From: Thalassobellus citreus
GTDB lineage: Bacteria; Bacteroidota; Bacteroidia; Flavobacteriales; Flavobacteriaceae
Direction of reading: 5' to 3'
Assembly: GCF_044385915.1 (NCBI RefSeq)
Contig: NZ_JBISCC010000125.1
Coordinates: 248,001-312,000, forward strand
Length of the DNA: 64,000 nt
Below, piece by piece: positions 17,885 through 26,541 of this stretch. The first letter of the stretch is position 1. Each line of letters opens with the position of its first letter. Below the pieces are notes generated by a model, which saw nothing but the letters and a program-made list of their open reading frames with translations, had not been told where the DNA came from and made no database searches. The position numbers were made by a program, and so were the translations under genes.

Positions 17885-18007
17885 TTAGTTACTTTTATTC
17901 TTAATAGTTACGCTTTGCGTTCGAGATTGAAGCATTTGTTGAAGCTCTTTTTGTGTTGTTGCACATATGCAACACAAAAAAGCGACTGCTGAAATATTTA
18001 TATTCAT
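17885..18007 (-). CDS. Possible 40-residue small protein upstream of the TRIC gene
   Basis: A minus-strand frame runs from ATG 18005-18007 to TAA 17885-17887. It encodes a peptide that begins MNINISAVAFLCCICATTQ (hydrophobic, three cysteines) and continues with a polar tail (ELQQMLQSRTQSVTIKNKSN). It ends 17 bp before the TRIC start, so the two could be cotranscribed. A perfect 11-bp inverted repeat lies inside it. It could equally be a chance frame within a structured leader; no homology is recognised. Confidence 0.3.
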   Translation of the reverse strand: MNINISAVAFLCCICATTQKELQQMLQSRTQSVTIKNKSN

Positions 18008-18040
18008 GAGTTCATTAATTTAAAATAATAAACTACGAAT

Positions 18041-18065
18041 AAAGCCCGACCTTTAGGTAACGCCC
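18041..18065 (-). repeat. Dispersed GC-rich repeat, partial copy
   Basis: AAAGCCCGACC followed by TTTAGGTAACGCCC matches the terminal third of the full repeat at 35770-35851 and, in reverse complement, the left end of the copy at 7863. Only about 25 bp remain. Confidence 0.7.
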
Positions 18066-18146
18066 TAATTTAAACGGTATAATTATTATACTTTATATTG
18101 AGATCCTTCGCTACGCTCTGGATAAACTTCTTTTGACCTACTATAA

Positions 18147-18166
18147 ATTCCTGCCTACGCAGGAAT
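18147..18166. repeat. Short palindromic repeat
   Basis: ATTCCTGC-CTAC-GCAGGAAT has perfect 8-bp arms around a 4-base loop. It is flanked by two 23-bp near-identical direct repeats (18103-18125 and 18198-18220), a compact arrangement typical of REP-like intergenic elements. Confidence 0.6.
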
Positions 18167-18263
18167 GACAAAAAGCAAAAAACGAACTAATAAAAAAATC
18201 CTTCGCTGCGCTCAGGATAAGCGATTCGCACAATTTTTGTAAAAACAAAAATTGGCTCTCTGC

Positions 18264-18983
18264 TTACATGTCTTGGGTGTAATAATTATAATCTTTTAAA
18301 ATAACATCGATAAATTCCATATCGGTTTTTTGTTTTACTTCTTTAATTTGAACAACTTCTATGAGCTTTTTTCTTAATTTTATTAATGTTTGAAAATCTC
18401 TAGATGCTCTTGCAACAGTAAAGGTATCTTTTATTATTCGGGCATCATTATCGGATAACTTAATAACATTGGGATACGTTGGTTTATAATCGCTTTTTAG
18501 ATTTTCTAAAATAGTATGATTAATAGTTACTTTGTCTTTTAATGCAATAACGGCTGTTCCTGCAGCCATATCGCCCAATCGCTGTTGTTTTTTATTGAAT
18601 AAAATCACGAAAAAACCCAATCCGAAAATATAGATATCTGCAATTCTAAAAAACCAACGTACCACATAATCTGAAAACGATGCTTGATAGCCATCAATTT
18701 TAACAACTCTTATGTTTAGCGCTTTTTTACCAATGGTTTGCCCTTCTAATAACGACTCTAAAACCAACGTATAAAACATAACAGGGAAACTTAGCACGGT
18801 ATTTATAGCCATTTGCGACCATTCGTCCATATTATCGAACACGTCAAAAGTCCAGTTTAAAACCAGCATATAGCCTATTTTTATTGCCATATCAATGATA
18901 AACGCCAATAATCTTTCTCCAGCTCCAACGGCTGAGAATTTTATTTTTACATTTTGGGTCGTGTTAATTTGTAACTCTGACAT
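18264..18983 (-). CDS. RDD-family membrane protein
   Basis: The 239-residue protein has the RDD pattern: an N-terminal arginine and aspartates around the first helix (GERLLAFIIDMAIKIGYML), a second hydrophobic segment, GQTIGKKALNIRVV, a third helix pair, and KKQQRLGDMAAGTAVIAL. A soluble tail of about 80 residues follows. RDD proteins are small inner-membrane proteins, some linked to ion transport. Here the gene is divergent from the SpoIIM / DUF4129 / MoxR / DUF58 series, an association common in Bacteroidota, which suggests a shared envelope-related role. Confidence 0.88.
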   Translation of the reverse strand: MSELQINTTQNVKIKFSAVGAGERLLAFIIDMAIKIGYMLVLNWTFDVFDNMDEWSQMAINTVLSFPVMFYTLVLESLLEGQTIGKKALNIRVVKIDGYQASFSDYVVRWFFRIADIYIFGLGFFVILFNKKQQRLGDMAAGTAVIALKDKVTINHTILENLKSDYKPTYPNVIKLSDNDARIIKDTFTVARASRDFQTLIKLRKKLIEVVQIKEVKQKTDMEFIDVILKDYNYYTQDM

Positions 18984-19007
18984 TTTATATTTTATTTTAT
19001 CAAATAT

Positions 19008-19997
19008 ATGAGGGAAGTTTCATTCATCAAACAAAATAAGGAAAAATGGTTAAGTTTTGAAAGAGCTGTCTTTAATAATGACTTTAAAGATCCTGACGAA
19101 CTAGCCTCACAATACATCCATTTAATAAACGATTTGGCTTATGCACAAACCTATTACCCTAAAAGTAAAGTTATTGTATATTTAAATCAGTTAGCAGCTA
19201 AAGCGTTTCAAAAAATTTACAAAACAAAACGCGAAGACACCAATAGAATTATTGGTTTTTGGAAAACCGAAGTGCCTTTAATTTGTTATGAATACCGAAA
19301 ATTTATTTACATAGCTTTTATCATCTTTTTTGCTTTCACTTTTATTGGAGCTATTTCTGCTGCTAACGATGGTGAGTTTGTGCGTTCTATTTTAGGAGAC
19401 AATTATGTAAACATGTCGTTAGAAAACATTGAAGCTGGCGATCCTGTTGCGGTCTACAAAAGCGGCAGTAATTGGGGAAGCTTTATTGGCATTACCATAA
19501 ACAACTTAAAAGTTGGTATTATTGCTTTTGTTCTGGGGGTCTTTCTAGGGATAGGTACGCTTTATATTATGTTTAAGAACTGTATTATGCTTGGCTCTTT
19601 TCAATATTTCTTTTATGATAAAAGTGTGTTTTGGGAAAGTGTTCGTGGTATTTGGATTCATGGTTCTATGGAAATATTCGCCATTGTTATTGAAGCTGCT
19701 GCAGGTTTAATTCTTGGTGCTAGTATTTTATTTCCTGCCACACATTCTAGATACACCTCCTTTAAACAGGGTGCTAAAACAGGAATTAAAGTTTTAATAA
19801 GCACTTTTCCGTTTACGTTTTCGGCAGGTTTTTTAGAAGGTTTTATTACTAGATATTCTAATATTATGCCACATTGGCTATCGGTAAGTATTATTTTAAT
19901 TACTCTAGGTATTATAAGCTATTACTACTTAATATATCCTTTTAAAATTCAAAAAGAAATTACCCAAAATACTACTTTTAACCTAGAATCTATTTGA
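19008..19997 (+). CDS. Stage II sporulation protein M-like (SpoIIM family) membrane protein
   Basis: The 329-residue protein has a soluble N-terminal part of about 90 residues, then roughly five membrane segments. Characteristic SpoIIM-family features are the N...G...G pattern around NLKVGIIAFVLGVFLGIGT, GSFQYFFYDKSV, and the IWIHGSMEIFAIVIEAAAG stretch. The organism is not a spore former; in Bacteroidota such proteins accompany MoxR/DUF58 clusters. The stop overlaps the next start by 4 bp (TTGA), indicating translational coupling. Confidence 0.88.
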   Translation: MREVSFIKQNKEKWLSFERAVFNNDFKDPDELASQYIHLINDLAYAQTYYPKSKVIVYLNQLAAKAFQKIYKTKREDTNRIIGFWKTEVPLICYEYRKFIYIAFIIFFAFTFIGAISAANDGEFVRSILGDNYVNMSLENIEAGDPVAVYKSGSNWGSFIGITINNLKVGIIAFVLGVFLGIGTLYIMFKNCIMLGSFQYFFYDKSVFWESVRGIWIHGSMEIFAIVIEAAAGLILGASILFPATHSRYTSFKQGAKTGIKVLISTFPFTFSAGFLEGFITRYSNIMPHWLSVSIILITLGIISYYYLIYPFKIQKEITQNTTFNLESI

Positions 19998-20719
19998 AGC
20001 TAAAACAATTACATATTATACTCTTTTTATTTTTGGTAATCGTAAATTACCACACAGCTTCTTGTACTACTAGTTTTCAAGAACCTGAACAAATAAGGCA
20101 TTTTGATGAGAATTTTAAAGACCACTACTCTAGTAATAAATACAATTATGAAGGCAAAAAAGTAGTTAATGAAACACCTAGTGGTTCTGGCAAGTATGAA
20201 GATTATAAAAACAAAAAACCTCGTATAAAAGATGATAATGATTCTGATAGTTTTAGCATAAATCTGGGCCCGCTAAGTTGGCTGTTTTATGCTGCTTTGG
20301 CTATTGCTGTTGTTTACTTGGTTTATTTTCTGTTTAATGAAGGCGGCTCTGGATTGTTTTCATCAAAACAACATCAAAAAATTAATAATTACGAAGACAT
20401 AACGGCAGAAAACATTGAAAATGCCGATATAAATTCATTAATTAAAAATGCTGAAAACAGTGATGATTACAGGTTAGCTATCAGATATTATTACCTACTT
20501 GTATTAAAAAATTTAAGCTTAAAAAATTATATAAAATTTGAAGATGACAAAACCAATGCCGAGTATTTAAACGAAATTAGCAACAAACCTTTTAGTAATA
20601 AATTTTCATACACATCGTATTTGTACAACTATATTTGGTATGGCGAATTTCCGTTAGATATTGATCAGTATAACAATGCTAAAAGTAATTTTGCAACCCT
20701 TTTAAAGCAAATTAAATAA
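19994..20719 (+). CDS. DUF4129-domain protein
   Basis: This 241-residue protein starts at a TTG that overlaps the preceding stop. It has an N-terminal signal segment (HIILFLFLVIVNYHTASC, possibly a lipobox), a low-complexity linker, a membrane helix at about residues 91-112, and a C-terminal helical DUF4129-like region (YRLAIRYYYLLVLKNLSLKN, YLYNYIWYGEFPLD). It overlaps the next start by one base. Its place between SpoIIM-like and DUF4350 genes is standard for this cluster type; its biochemical role is unknown. Confidence 0.8.
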   Translation: MKLKQLHIILFLFLVIVNYHTASCTTSFQEPEQIRHFDENFKDHYSSNKYNYEGKKVVNETPSGSGKYEDYKNKKPRIKDDNDSDSFSINLGPLSWLFYAALAIAVVYLVYFLFNEGGSGLFSSKQHQKINNYEDITAENIENADINSLIKNAENSDDYRLAIRYYYLLVLKNLSLKNYIKFEDDKTNAEYLNEISNKPFSNKFSYTSYLYNYIWYGEFPLDIDQYNNAKSNFATLLKQIK

Positions 20720-21924
20720 TGAAAAAAGCTCTTCCTATTGTTTTCGTTATTGCCGCTTTAATTGTTACAGCTGCCATTGCTATTGGTATTAAAAACACCA
20801 AAACCGTAGATTGGGAAGAATCTTTTAACGAAAAAAGCAACAAACCATATGGCGTAAGTGTTTTTTACAAAGAATTGCCAAAGCTTTTTAAAGACCATAA
20901 AATTAGAACTGTTTATCATCAACCTTCTAGTTATTTAAGAGCAAATTCTGAAGATGGTTATGGCGAACATGTTGCAATAGGTAGCTTTATTATTATTGGA
21001 AATTCTGATTATTTAACTGATGAATCTGTTGATGAGCTTCTCAACTTTGTTGATGCGGGAAATACACTTTTTATTTCAGATTATTATTTCCCACAAAAAT
21101 TTCATGACACTCTAGATGTTAGTGTTGATTATATTGAAAATGAAAAAGATAGTATTTCTTATGAATCTTTAAAACAGATAAATATTGATGCTATTAAAAT
21201 TGATAAAAATGCTAGCGATCAATATTTTTCAGATTATGATTCTATACATCATATTGTATTAGGACATTCAAAAATTGATTATAAACACGTTAATTTTTTA
21301 CAAGTTCCTTTTGGTAAGGGTACCGTTTTTTTACACCTAGAGCCTAAAGCCTTTACTAACTACAACCTTTTAAAAGAGGATAGATATAAATATATAGAAG
21401 GCGTTATATCATATTTACCTGAAAATAATGTCTATTTTGATTCGTACACAAAAATACAAACAGGTTATGATGGCGATGTTGAAAAAGAATCAAACCTAGG
21501 TTGGTTTTTAGAACAACTGTCATTTAAATGGGCTTGGTACACAGCGCTTATTTTTGGTATTCTTTTCATGATTTTTAATGCAAAACGCAGACAACGCATT
21601 ATTAAAATTATAAAACCATTACAAAACACTACGCTTGCTTTTGTTAAAACCATATCTAATTTATATTTTGAAACTCAAGATCATAAGAACTTAATAGATA
21701 AAAAAATAACGTACTTTTTAGAAAAAATAAGAAGCGATTTTAATTTAGATACCACAACTTTAAATGAAGATTTCATTCAGAAGTTAGCATCAAAAACAGG
21801 AAAGAAAAAAGAAGAGGTAAAAAAACTCATCGATTTTATAAATTGGTTACGAACCAAAAATGAGTTTTTTGAAGACAACTTAATAAAATTGAACCGACAC
21901 ATAGAAGCATTTTATTCAAAATAA
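20719..21924 (+). CDS. DUF4350-domain membrane protein
   Basis: The 401-residue protein has an N-terminal membrane helix (ALPIVFVIAALIVTAAIAIG) and a periplasmic domain with NKPYGVSVFYKELPKLF, FIIIGNSDYLTDESVDELLN and LPENNVYFDSY. A second helix lies near residues 270-288 (WAWYTALIFGILFMIFNAKR), followed by a cytoplasmic tail of about 110 residues. The soluble domain resembles a glutamine-amidotransferase-like fold as in DUF4350. The stop is 2 bp before the MoxR start, so the genes form one operon. Confidence 0.85.
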   Translation: MKKALPIVFVIAALIVTAAIAIGIKNTKTVDWEESFNEKSNKPYGVSVFYKELPKLFKDHKIRTVYHQPSSYLRANSEDGYGEHVAIGSFIIIGNSDYLTDESVDELLNFVDAGNTLFISDYYFPQKFHDTLDVSVDYIENEKDSISYESLKQINIDAIKIDKNASDQYFSDYDSIHHIVLGHSKIDYKHVNFLQVPFGKGTVFLHLEPKAFTNYNLLKEDRYKYIEGVISYLPENNVYFDSYTKIQTGYDGDVEKESNLGWFLEQLSFKWAWYTALIFGILFMIFNAKRRQRIIKIIKPLQNTTLAFVKTISNLYFETQDHKNLIDKKITYFLEKIRSDFNLDTTTLNEDFIQKLASKTGKKKEEVKKLIDFINWLRTKNEFFEDNLIKLNRHIEAFYSK

Positions 21925-21926
21925 TT

Positions 21927-22994
21927 ATGGACGAAAATAAAGAACCACAAAACCAACCTGATGCAACACCAAAAGCCAATGTTGTAGACTCTATTGATAG
22001 TAGCGCATTAGAAGACACTAATAATTTACAATTTGAAAACCGGTTGGATTTATCTGAACTTCAACAAAGTGTTCAAAAAATAAAAGACGAAGTTGGTAAA
22101 GTTATCGTAGGTCAGAAAGACATGGTAGACATGCTAATTGCATCGCTTTTAGCAAAAGGACATGCCTTAATTGAAGGTGTTCCTGGAGTTGCAAAAACTG
22201 TGACGGCAAAATTATTGGCCAAGTCTTTAAGTGTAGGGTTTAGTCGTATTCAATTTACACCAGATTTAATGCCGAGTGATATTTTAGGAACCTCTGTTTT
22301 TAACTTAAAAGACTCTGAATTCGAATTTAAAAAAGGGCCTATTTTCTCTAATATGATTCTTATTGATGAAATTAACCGAGCGCCTGCCAAAACACAAGCA
22401 GCCTTGTTTGAAGTTATGGAAGAACAGCAAATAACTATTGATGGGCACCAATATAAACTTAATGCGCCTTTTATAGTATTAGCAACCCAAAACCCCATAG
22501 AACAAGAAGGCACTTACCGTTTACCAGAAGCTCAATTAGACAGGTTCCTGTTTAAAATAGATGTAGATTATCCTAATTTAGAAGAAGAAATTGAAATCAT
22601 TTCTAGAGAACATGCTCTAAAAGAAAAAGTAAAAACAGACGAAATCACTTCCTTTTTAACAGGAGAACAAGTTGTTAATTATCAAAATTTAGTAAATCAG
22701 ATTTTAGTAGAACAGCATTTACTTAAATACATTGCAGAACTTATTGTAGCGACTCGTAATAATCAGTTTTTATATTTAGGAGCATCGCCAAGAGCCTCTA
22801 TTGCCATACTAAAATCTAGTAAAGCTTTTGCAGCCATGAGCGGACGCGATTTTGTAACACCTGAAGATATAAAACGTGCCGCTATTCCTGTATTACACCA
22901 TAGAGTTATTGTAACGCCAGAACGTGAAATGGAAGGTGTTACGAGTAAACAAATTATCAAACAAATTATTGAAACGGTAGAGATACCAAGGTAA
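21927..22994 (+). CDS. MoxR-family AAA+ ATPase
   Basis: The 355-residue protein has Walker A GVPGVAKT (84-91), Walker B ILIDEIN (144-150), the TPDLMPSDILG insert, and sensor 1 in LATQNPIEQEGTYRLPEAQL with the arginine-finger region following. A C-terminal lid domain contains SPRASIAIL and HHRVIVTPE. MoxR ATPases act as chaperones, usually with a partner carrying a VWA or DUF58 domain; the DUF58 gene here lies 1 kb downstream, after two inserted genes. Confidence 0.93.
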   Translation: MDENKEPQNQPDATPKANVVDSIDSSALEDTNNLQFENRLDLSELQQSVQKIKDEVGKVIVGQKDMVDMLIASLLAKGHALIEGVPGVAKTVTAKLLAKSLSVGFSRIQFTPDLMPSDILGTSVFNLKDSEFEFKKGPIFSNMILIDEINRAPAKTQAALFEVMEEQQITIDGHQYKLNAPFIVLATQNPIEQEGTYRLPEAQLDRFLFKIDVDYPNLEEEIEIISREHALKEKVKTDEITSFLTGEQVVNYQNLVNQILVEQHLLKYIAELIVATRNNQFLYLGASPRASIAILKSSKAFAAMSGRDFVTPEDIKRAAIPVLHHRVIVTPEREMEGVTSKQIIKQIIETVEIPR

Positions 22995-23065
22995 GTTTCA
23001 GTTGGCTGTATGCTATCGTAGTTTACAATAAATCATTATATATCATTTTAACAAATAAAAAAAAC

Positions 23066-23428
23066 ATGTTTAAAAACCCATTTTCATTTAAAGGAAGAAT
23101 TAGAAGAACCGAATACGGACTAAGTTATTTAATATACGCAATATTTACTTCAATAATTAATGGCATAGCAGAATCAATAGAAAACGGCTTTGGAATTGTT
23201 ATTATATTAATCCTTTTAATACCAATGTTATGGTTTTTATGGGCTCAAGGAGCAAAACGCTGCCATGACAGAGGAAATAGTGGTTGGTATCAAATCATTC
23301 CTTTTTATGCCCTTTGGATGCTTTTTGCTAATAGTGAAGTAGGACCTAATGAATATGGAGACAATCCTAAAGGTATTGGTAATGGTAGTGAAATTGATGA
23401 CATAGGAAAAGCTATTGAAAACGAGTAG
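23066..23428 (+). CDS. DUF805-family small membrane protein
   Basis: The 120-residue protein opens with FKNPFSFKGRIRRTEYGLSY, the typical start of DUF805 proteins, and has three hydrophobic segments with AQGAKRCHDRGNSGWYQIIP between the second and third. The family is widespread and of unknown function. It begins 71 bp after the MoxR gene and its stop is 1 bp before the next start. Its presence inside the MoxR-DUF58 cluster is unusual. Confidence 0.85.
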   Translation: MFKNPFSFKGRIRRTEYGLSYLIYAIFTSIINGIAESIENGFGIVIILILLIPMLWFLWAQGAKRCHDRGNSGWYQIIPFYALWMLFANSEVGPNEYGDNPKGIGNGSEIDDIGKAIENE

Positions 23429-23429
23429 T

Positions 23430-23966
23430 ATGAAATTAGAATATTCTTTAACAAACGATGATTTTTTAGAGCATCAACTTTACGAAGCTTCTAAATCAAA
23501 ACGTATCAAAAGGAAAAGGTTTAAAATGAGAATAATAAATCCTGTTCTTTTTTTAACCTTTGGAATATTTTCATATTTATCAGACAATAGACTTCTGTTT
23601 CCTTTAATAATGTTAGTGTTTGCCGTTTTATGGTTTTTTTTCTACCCTATTAGAGCAAAAAAAACACATATAAAGCATTATAAAAATCACATTAAAGATC
23701 ATTATAAAAACAGAATAAATAAGTTAGTAAAATTAGAATTCAATGAAAATTACATTCACATGTATGATGATACAAGTGAAAGTAAAATTAAGACTTCAGA
23801 AATAAAATCATTAATAGAATTAAAAAATCATTTCTTTTTAAAACTCAACACAGATATATCTTTAATTATCCCTAAAAAAATTATCGAAAATATAAATGAT
23901 TTTAAAGAAGAAATATCTGAACTAAAAACCCCTATAATTGACGAATTAAATTGGACTTTTAAATAA
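23430..23966 (+). CDS. YcxB-like membrane protein
   Basis: The ATG at 23430 follows the previous stop by one base; a TTG 15 bp upstream is in frame but inside the preceding gene. The 178-residue protein has a cytoplasmic N-terminus with LEYSLTNDDFLEHQLYEAS, two closely spaced membrane helices (about 40-80), and a C-terminal domain with MYDDTSESKIKTSEIKSLIE and a strand like FFLKLNTDISLIIPKK. This is the layout of YcxB-like proteins. Function is unknown; it forms a pair with the DUF805 gene. Confidence 0.7.
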   Translation: MKLEYSLTNDDFLEHQLYEASKSKRIKRKRFKMRIINPVLFLTFGIFSYLSDNRLLFPLIMLVFAVLWFFFYPIRAKKTHIKHYKNHIKDHYKNRINKLVKLEFNENYIHMYDDTSESKIKTSEIKSLIELKNHFFLKLNTDISLIIPKKIIENINDFKEEISELKTPIIDELNWTFK

Positions 23967-24006
23967 ACAAATCAACACCTAAACAAAAAACTAATAAACA
24001 GCAATA

Positions 24007-25338
24007 ATGAAATTCTTTAAACCATTCTACATACAACCTCGTTTTTTCTATGCTGGTATTGGCATTGTGGTTTTGTTTGCTTTAAGTTATTTCATTCCTA
24101 TATTATTTAATGTTGCACAACTTTCTATTTTAGTTTTAATTCTACTTTTTGTTTTAGATTTTCTAATGATATTCATAGGAAAAAATAAAATTGAGGCCTC
24201 TAGAATTTTACCTGATAAATTTTCTAATGGCGATAAAAATCAAATAGAATTAAACATTAGAAACAACTACCCTATTTTAATTCATGTAGAAGTTATTGAT
24301 GAAGTACCCGAGCAATTTCAAATTCGTGACTTTAAAATTAAAGAATCTATTGTTCCTCGTAAAACACGGTCTATTAAATACGATTTAAAACCTAGCGAAC
24401 GTGGCGAATATCACTTTGGAAACTTAAATATTTACGCTTGTTCTATTTTAAATTTAGTTGCTAAACGCTTTACATTTAACCATGGAGCTATGGTGCCAAC
24501 ATACCCAAGTTTTAAACAGTTAAAAAAGTTTGAACTTTTAAATATTAATCAGAATTCCTTAGAATACGGACTTAAAAAAGTACGCCGTTTAGGGCATTCT
24601 ATGGAATTTGAGCAAATAAAAGATTATGTTTTAGGCGACGACTTACGTACCATAAACTGGAAAGCTACGGCAAAGCGCAACCAATTAATGGTGAATCAAT
24701 TTCAAGATGAAAAATCGCAACCTGTTTATTCTATTATAGACAAAGGGCGTATAATGAAAATGCCTTTTGATGGATTAAGCCTTTTAGATTACGCTATTAA
24801 TGCCACATTAGTAATTAGTAATATTGTATTAAAAAAGCACGATAAAGCAGGCATGTTTTCTTTTTCTAAACGTATTGATAATATTGTTGTAGCCGAAAGA
24901 AGAAGCTCGCAAATGCAATTGATTCTAGAATCACTATATAATGTGAAAACCGATTTTTTTGAAAGTGATTTTAGTCGGTTATATGCTAGTATAAAAAGGC
25001 ATATCACACACAGAAGTCTTATTTTAATGTACACTAATTTTGAAACATTAGACGGGTTAAACAGGCAACTTCCCTTTTTAAAAGCTATTTCTAAGAGTCA
25101 TTTATTAGTTGTTATATTCTTTAAAAACACCGAATTAGATATACTAATTAAAAACAAAGCTGAAACTGTACAGCAGGTTTACGACAAAGTGATTGCCGAA
25201 AAATTTGATTTTGAAAAACGACTAATAGTCAACGAACTTAAAAAATATGGCATCTATTCTATACTAACTACTCCTGAAAACCTTACGGTAGATACCATTA
25301 ATAAATATCTAGAAATTAAGGCTAGAGGTTTATTATAA
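24007..25338 (+). CDS. DUF58-domain protein
   Basis: The 443-residue protein has two N-terminal membrane helices (about 14-30 and 36-56), a beta-rich region, and the DUF58 signature: GDDLRTINWKATAKRNQLMV with DEKSQPVYSIID beyond it, a VWA-like fold. The KMPFDGLSLLDYAINATLVI part is also typical. DUF58 proteins pair with MoxR ATPases; the nearest one ends at 22994. The gap of 1 kb is filled by DUF805 and YcxB-like genes, all on the same strand, so cotranscription is still likely. Confidence 0.9.
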   Translation: MKFFKPFYIQPRFFYAGIGIVVLFALSYFIPILFNVAQLSILVLILLFVLDFLMIFIGKNKIEASRILPDKFSNGDKNQIELNIRNNYPILIHVEVIDEVPEQFQIRDFKIKESIVPRKTRSIKYDLKPSERGEYHFGNLNIYACSILNLVAKRFTFNHGAMVPTYPSFKQLKKFELLNINQNSLEYGLKKVRRLGHSMEFEQIKDYVLGDDLRTINWKATAKRNQLMVNQFQDEKSQPVYSIIDKGRIMKMPFDGLSLLDYAINATLVISNIVLKKHDKAGMFSFSKRIDNIVVAERRSSQMQLILESLYNVKTDFFESDFSRLYASIKRHITHRSLILMYTNFETLDGLNRQLPFLKAISKSHLLVVIFFKNTELDILIKNKAETVQQVYDKVIAEKFDFEKRLIVNELKKYGIYSILTTPENLTVDTINKYLEIKARGLL

Positions 25339-25362
25339 ACTATTGTCTGTTTGTTTTTAGGC

Positions 25363-26526
25363 TTATTTTTGCTTGTTTTTCTTCATCTTATTAATCCAAA
25401 TAAGCGTACCTGTAACAGGCAAGGACGTTGCAATTAAACAACAAATAAAATAGATGATTTTTGTTATTAATCCTGCAAAATTACCAACATGAATACCTCT
25501 AATTAATCCTGCTATTTTAGATCCAAATTTTTCGTCTTGAAATAACGTCTTAGAAATTAATGCATTGGTGTACGGATTAAACTGAAGTTTATCTGCCGCA
25601 TTATAAGCTAAAAGCGAACCATCGATTTTACGAATCATTACACTTTTATTCGATGATAAAGGTAATGTTACTCGAGTCGCAAAATTTGGATAATCCAATA
25701 TACTATCTGTTTTTTGTAACAGTCTTGATAAATTTAATATTGCTTTATCTGAAACACTGCTAGGAACTGGTTTTACCATAACTGTTTTATCAAACCTTGA
25801 TTTCCCTAACTTATCGCCCAATATTTTTTCTAGTCCATCATAATACCAAGTAAACGACCACAACAAACCAGTTAAACTCATTAAAAGCAATGGGAATAGC
25901 GCATAAAAACCTAAAGTATTATGAATATCATAGTTTACTCGTTTCCAACTAGCTTTGGTTTTAATACTAAAACCTTGTTTCCAAACCTTCCATTTTTTAA
26001 ATTGTTTTAGCTTTTTAGGAAACCATAAAATAAGACCAGAAAGACATAGAAACACAAAAATGATTGTGCATACACCTACAATGGGCCTACCTATCTTTTT
26101 ATCTAGTAATAGAAAACGATGCAATTGTTCTATGCTATGAAGAAAATCATTTGTCTTCCCTTTGGAGCTAACTTCCTTTCCTGTATATGGATTTACATAA
26201 ACGAAGCGACCACGTGTACGTTTTTTACTTTCTAATTCTGCTTTAGTTACTACAGTAAACCTAGGGTTTTTATTTTCTTCACCATAAAAAATAAACTCTT
26301 TAACAATAACATTATTACTTTCAATAGAATTTATGATGGTTTCAAAAGACTTGACGCTTCCTTCTTTTTCAGAATAATACAAATCTTTATTACTCCATGA
26401 AGAAATTTCTGTTTCAAAAGCTAAAATAGTCCCTGTTAAACACACAATAAATAACACGATACCGCTACCTATTCCTAACCAAAGATGTAAATCGTTTATT
26501 AGTTTTCTGAAAGTGTACTTTTTCAT
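25363..26526 (-). CDS. PepSY-associated TM helix domain protein
   Basis: The 387-residue inner-membrane protein has about four helices: LWLGIGSGIVLFIVCLTGTI at 15-34, one near 150, one near 205, and one near the C-terminus. Periplasmic PepSY-like segments lie between, including WKRVNYDIHNTLGFYALFPL. Histidines at the helix ends (LHLWLG, HRFLLL, HNTLGFY, HVGNFAG) match the pattern of PepSY_TM proteins proposed to reduce ferric siderophores. It is adjacent to an esterase gene (15 bp) and a siderophore-type TonB receptor, so iron release is the likely role. Confidence 0.85.
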   Translation of the reverse strand: MKKYTFRKLINDLHLWLGIGSGIVLFIVCLTGTILAFETEISSWSNKDLYYSEKEGSVKSFETIINSIESNNVIVKEFIFYGEENKNPRFTVVTKAELESKKRTRGRFVYVNPYTGKEVSSKGKTNDFLHSIEQLHRFLLLDKKIGRPIVGVCTIIFVFLCLSGLILWFPKKLKQFKKWKVWKQGFSIKTKASWKRVNYDIHNTLGFYALFPLLLMSLTGLLWSFTWYYDGLEKILGDKLGKSRFDKTVMVKPVPSSVSDKAILNLSRLLQKTDSILDYPNFATRVTLPLSSNKSVMIRKIDGSLLAYNAADKLQFNPYTNALISKTLFQDEKFGSKIAGLIRGIHVGNFAGLITKIIYFICCLIATSLPVTGTLIWINKMKKNKQK

Positions 26527-26541
26527 ATTATAAATGGAAGT

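Larger units (their letters stand above)
17868..18263. other. Repeat-rich intergenic region
   Basis: This gap between the TRIC gene and the RDD gene contains a hairpin (17948-17980, 11-bp arms TTTTTGTGTTG/CAACACAAAAA). It also has a partial copy of the dispersed GC-rich repeat (18041-18065) and a palindrome ATTCCTGC-CTAC-GCAGGAAT (18147-18166). A near-identical direct repeat pair of the form ATCCTTCGCTrCGCTCwGGATAA lies at 18103-18125 and 18198-18220. Such elements look like REP-type intergenic repeats. Apart from the possible small frame at 17885-18007 I see no gene. Confidence 0.7.
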
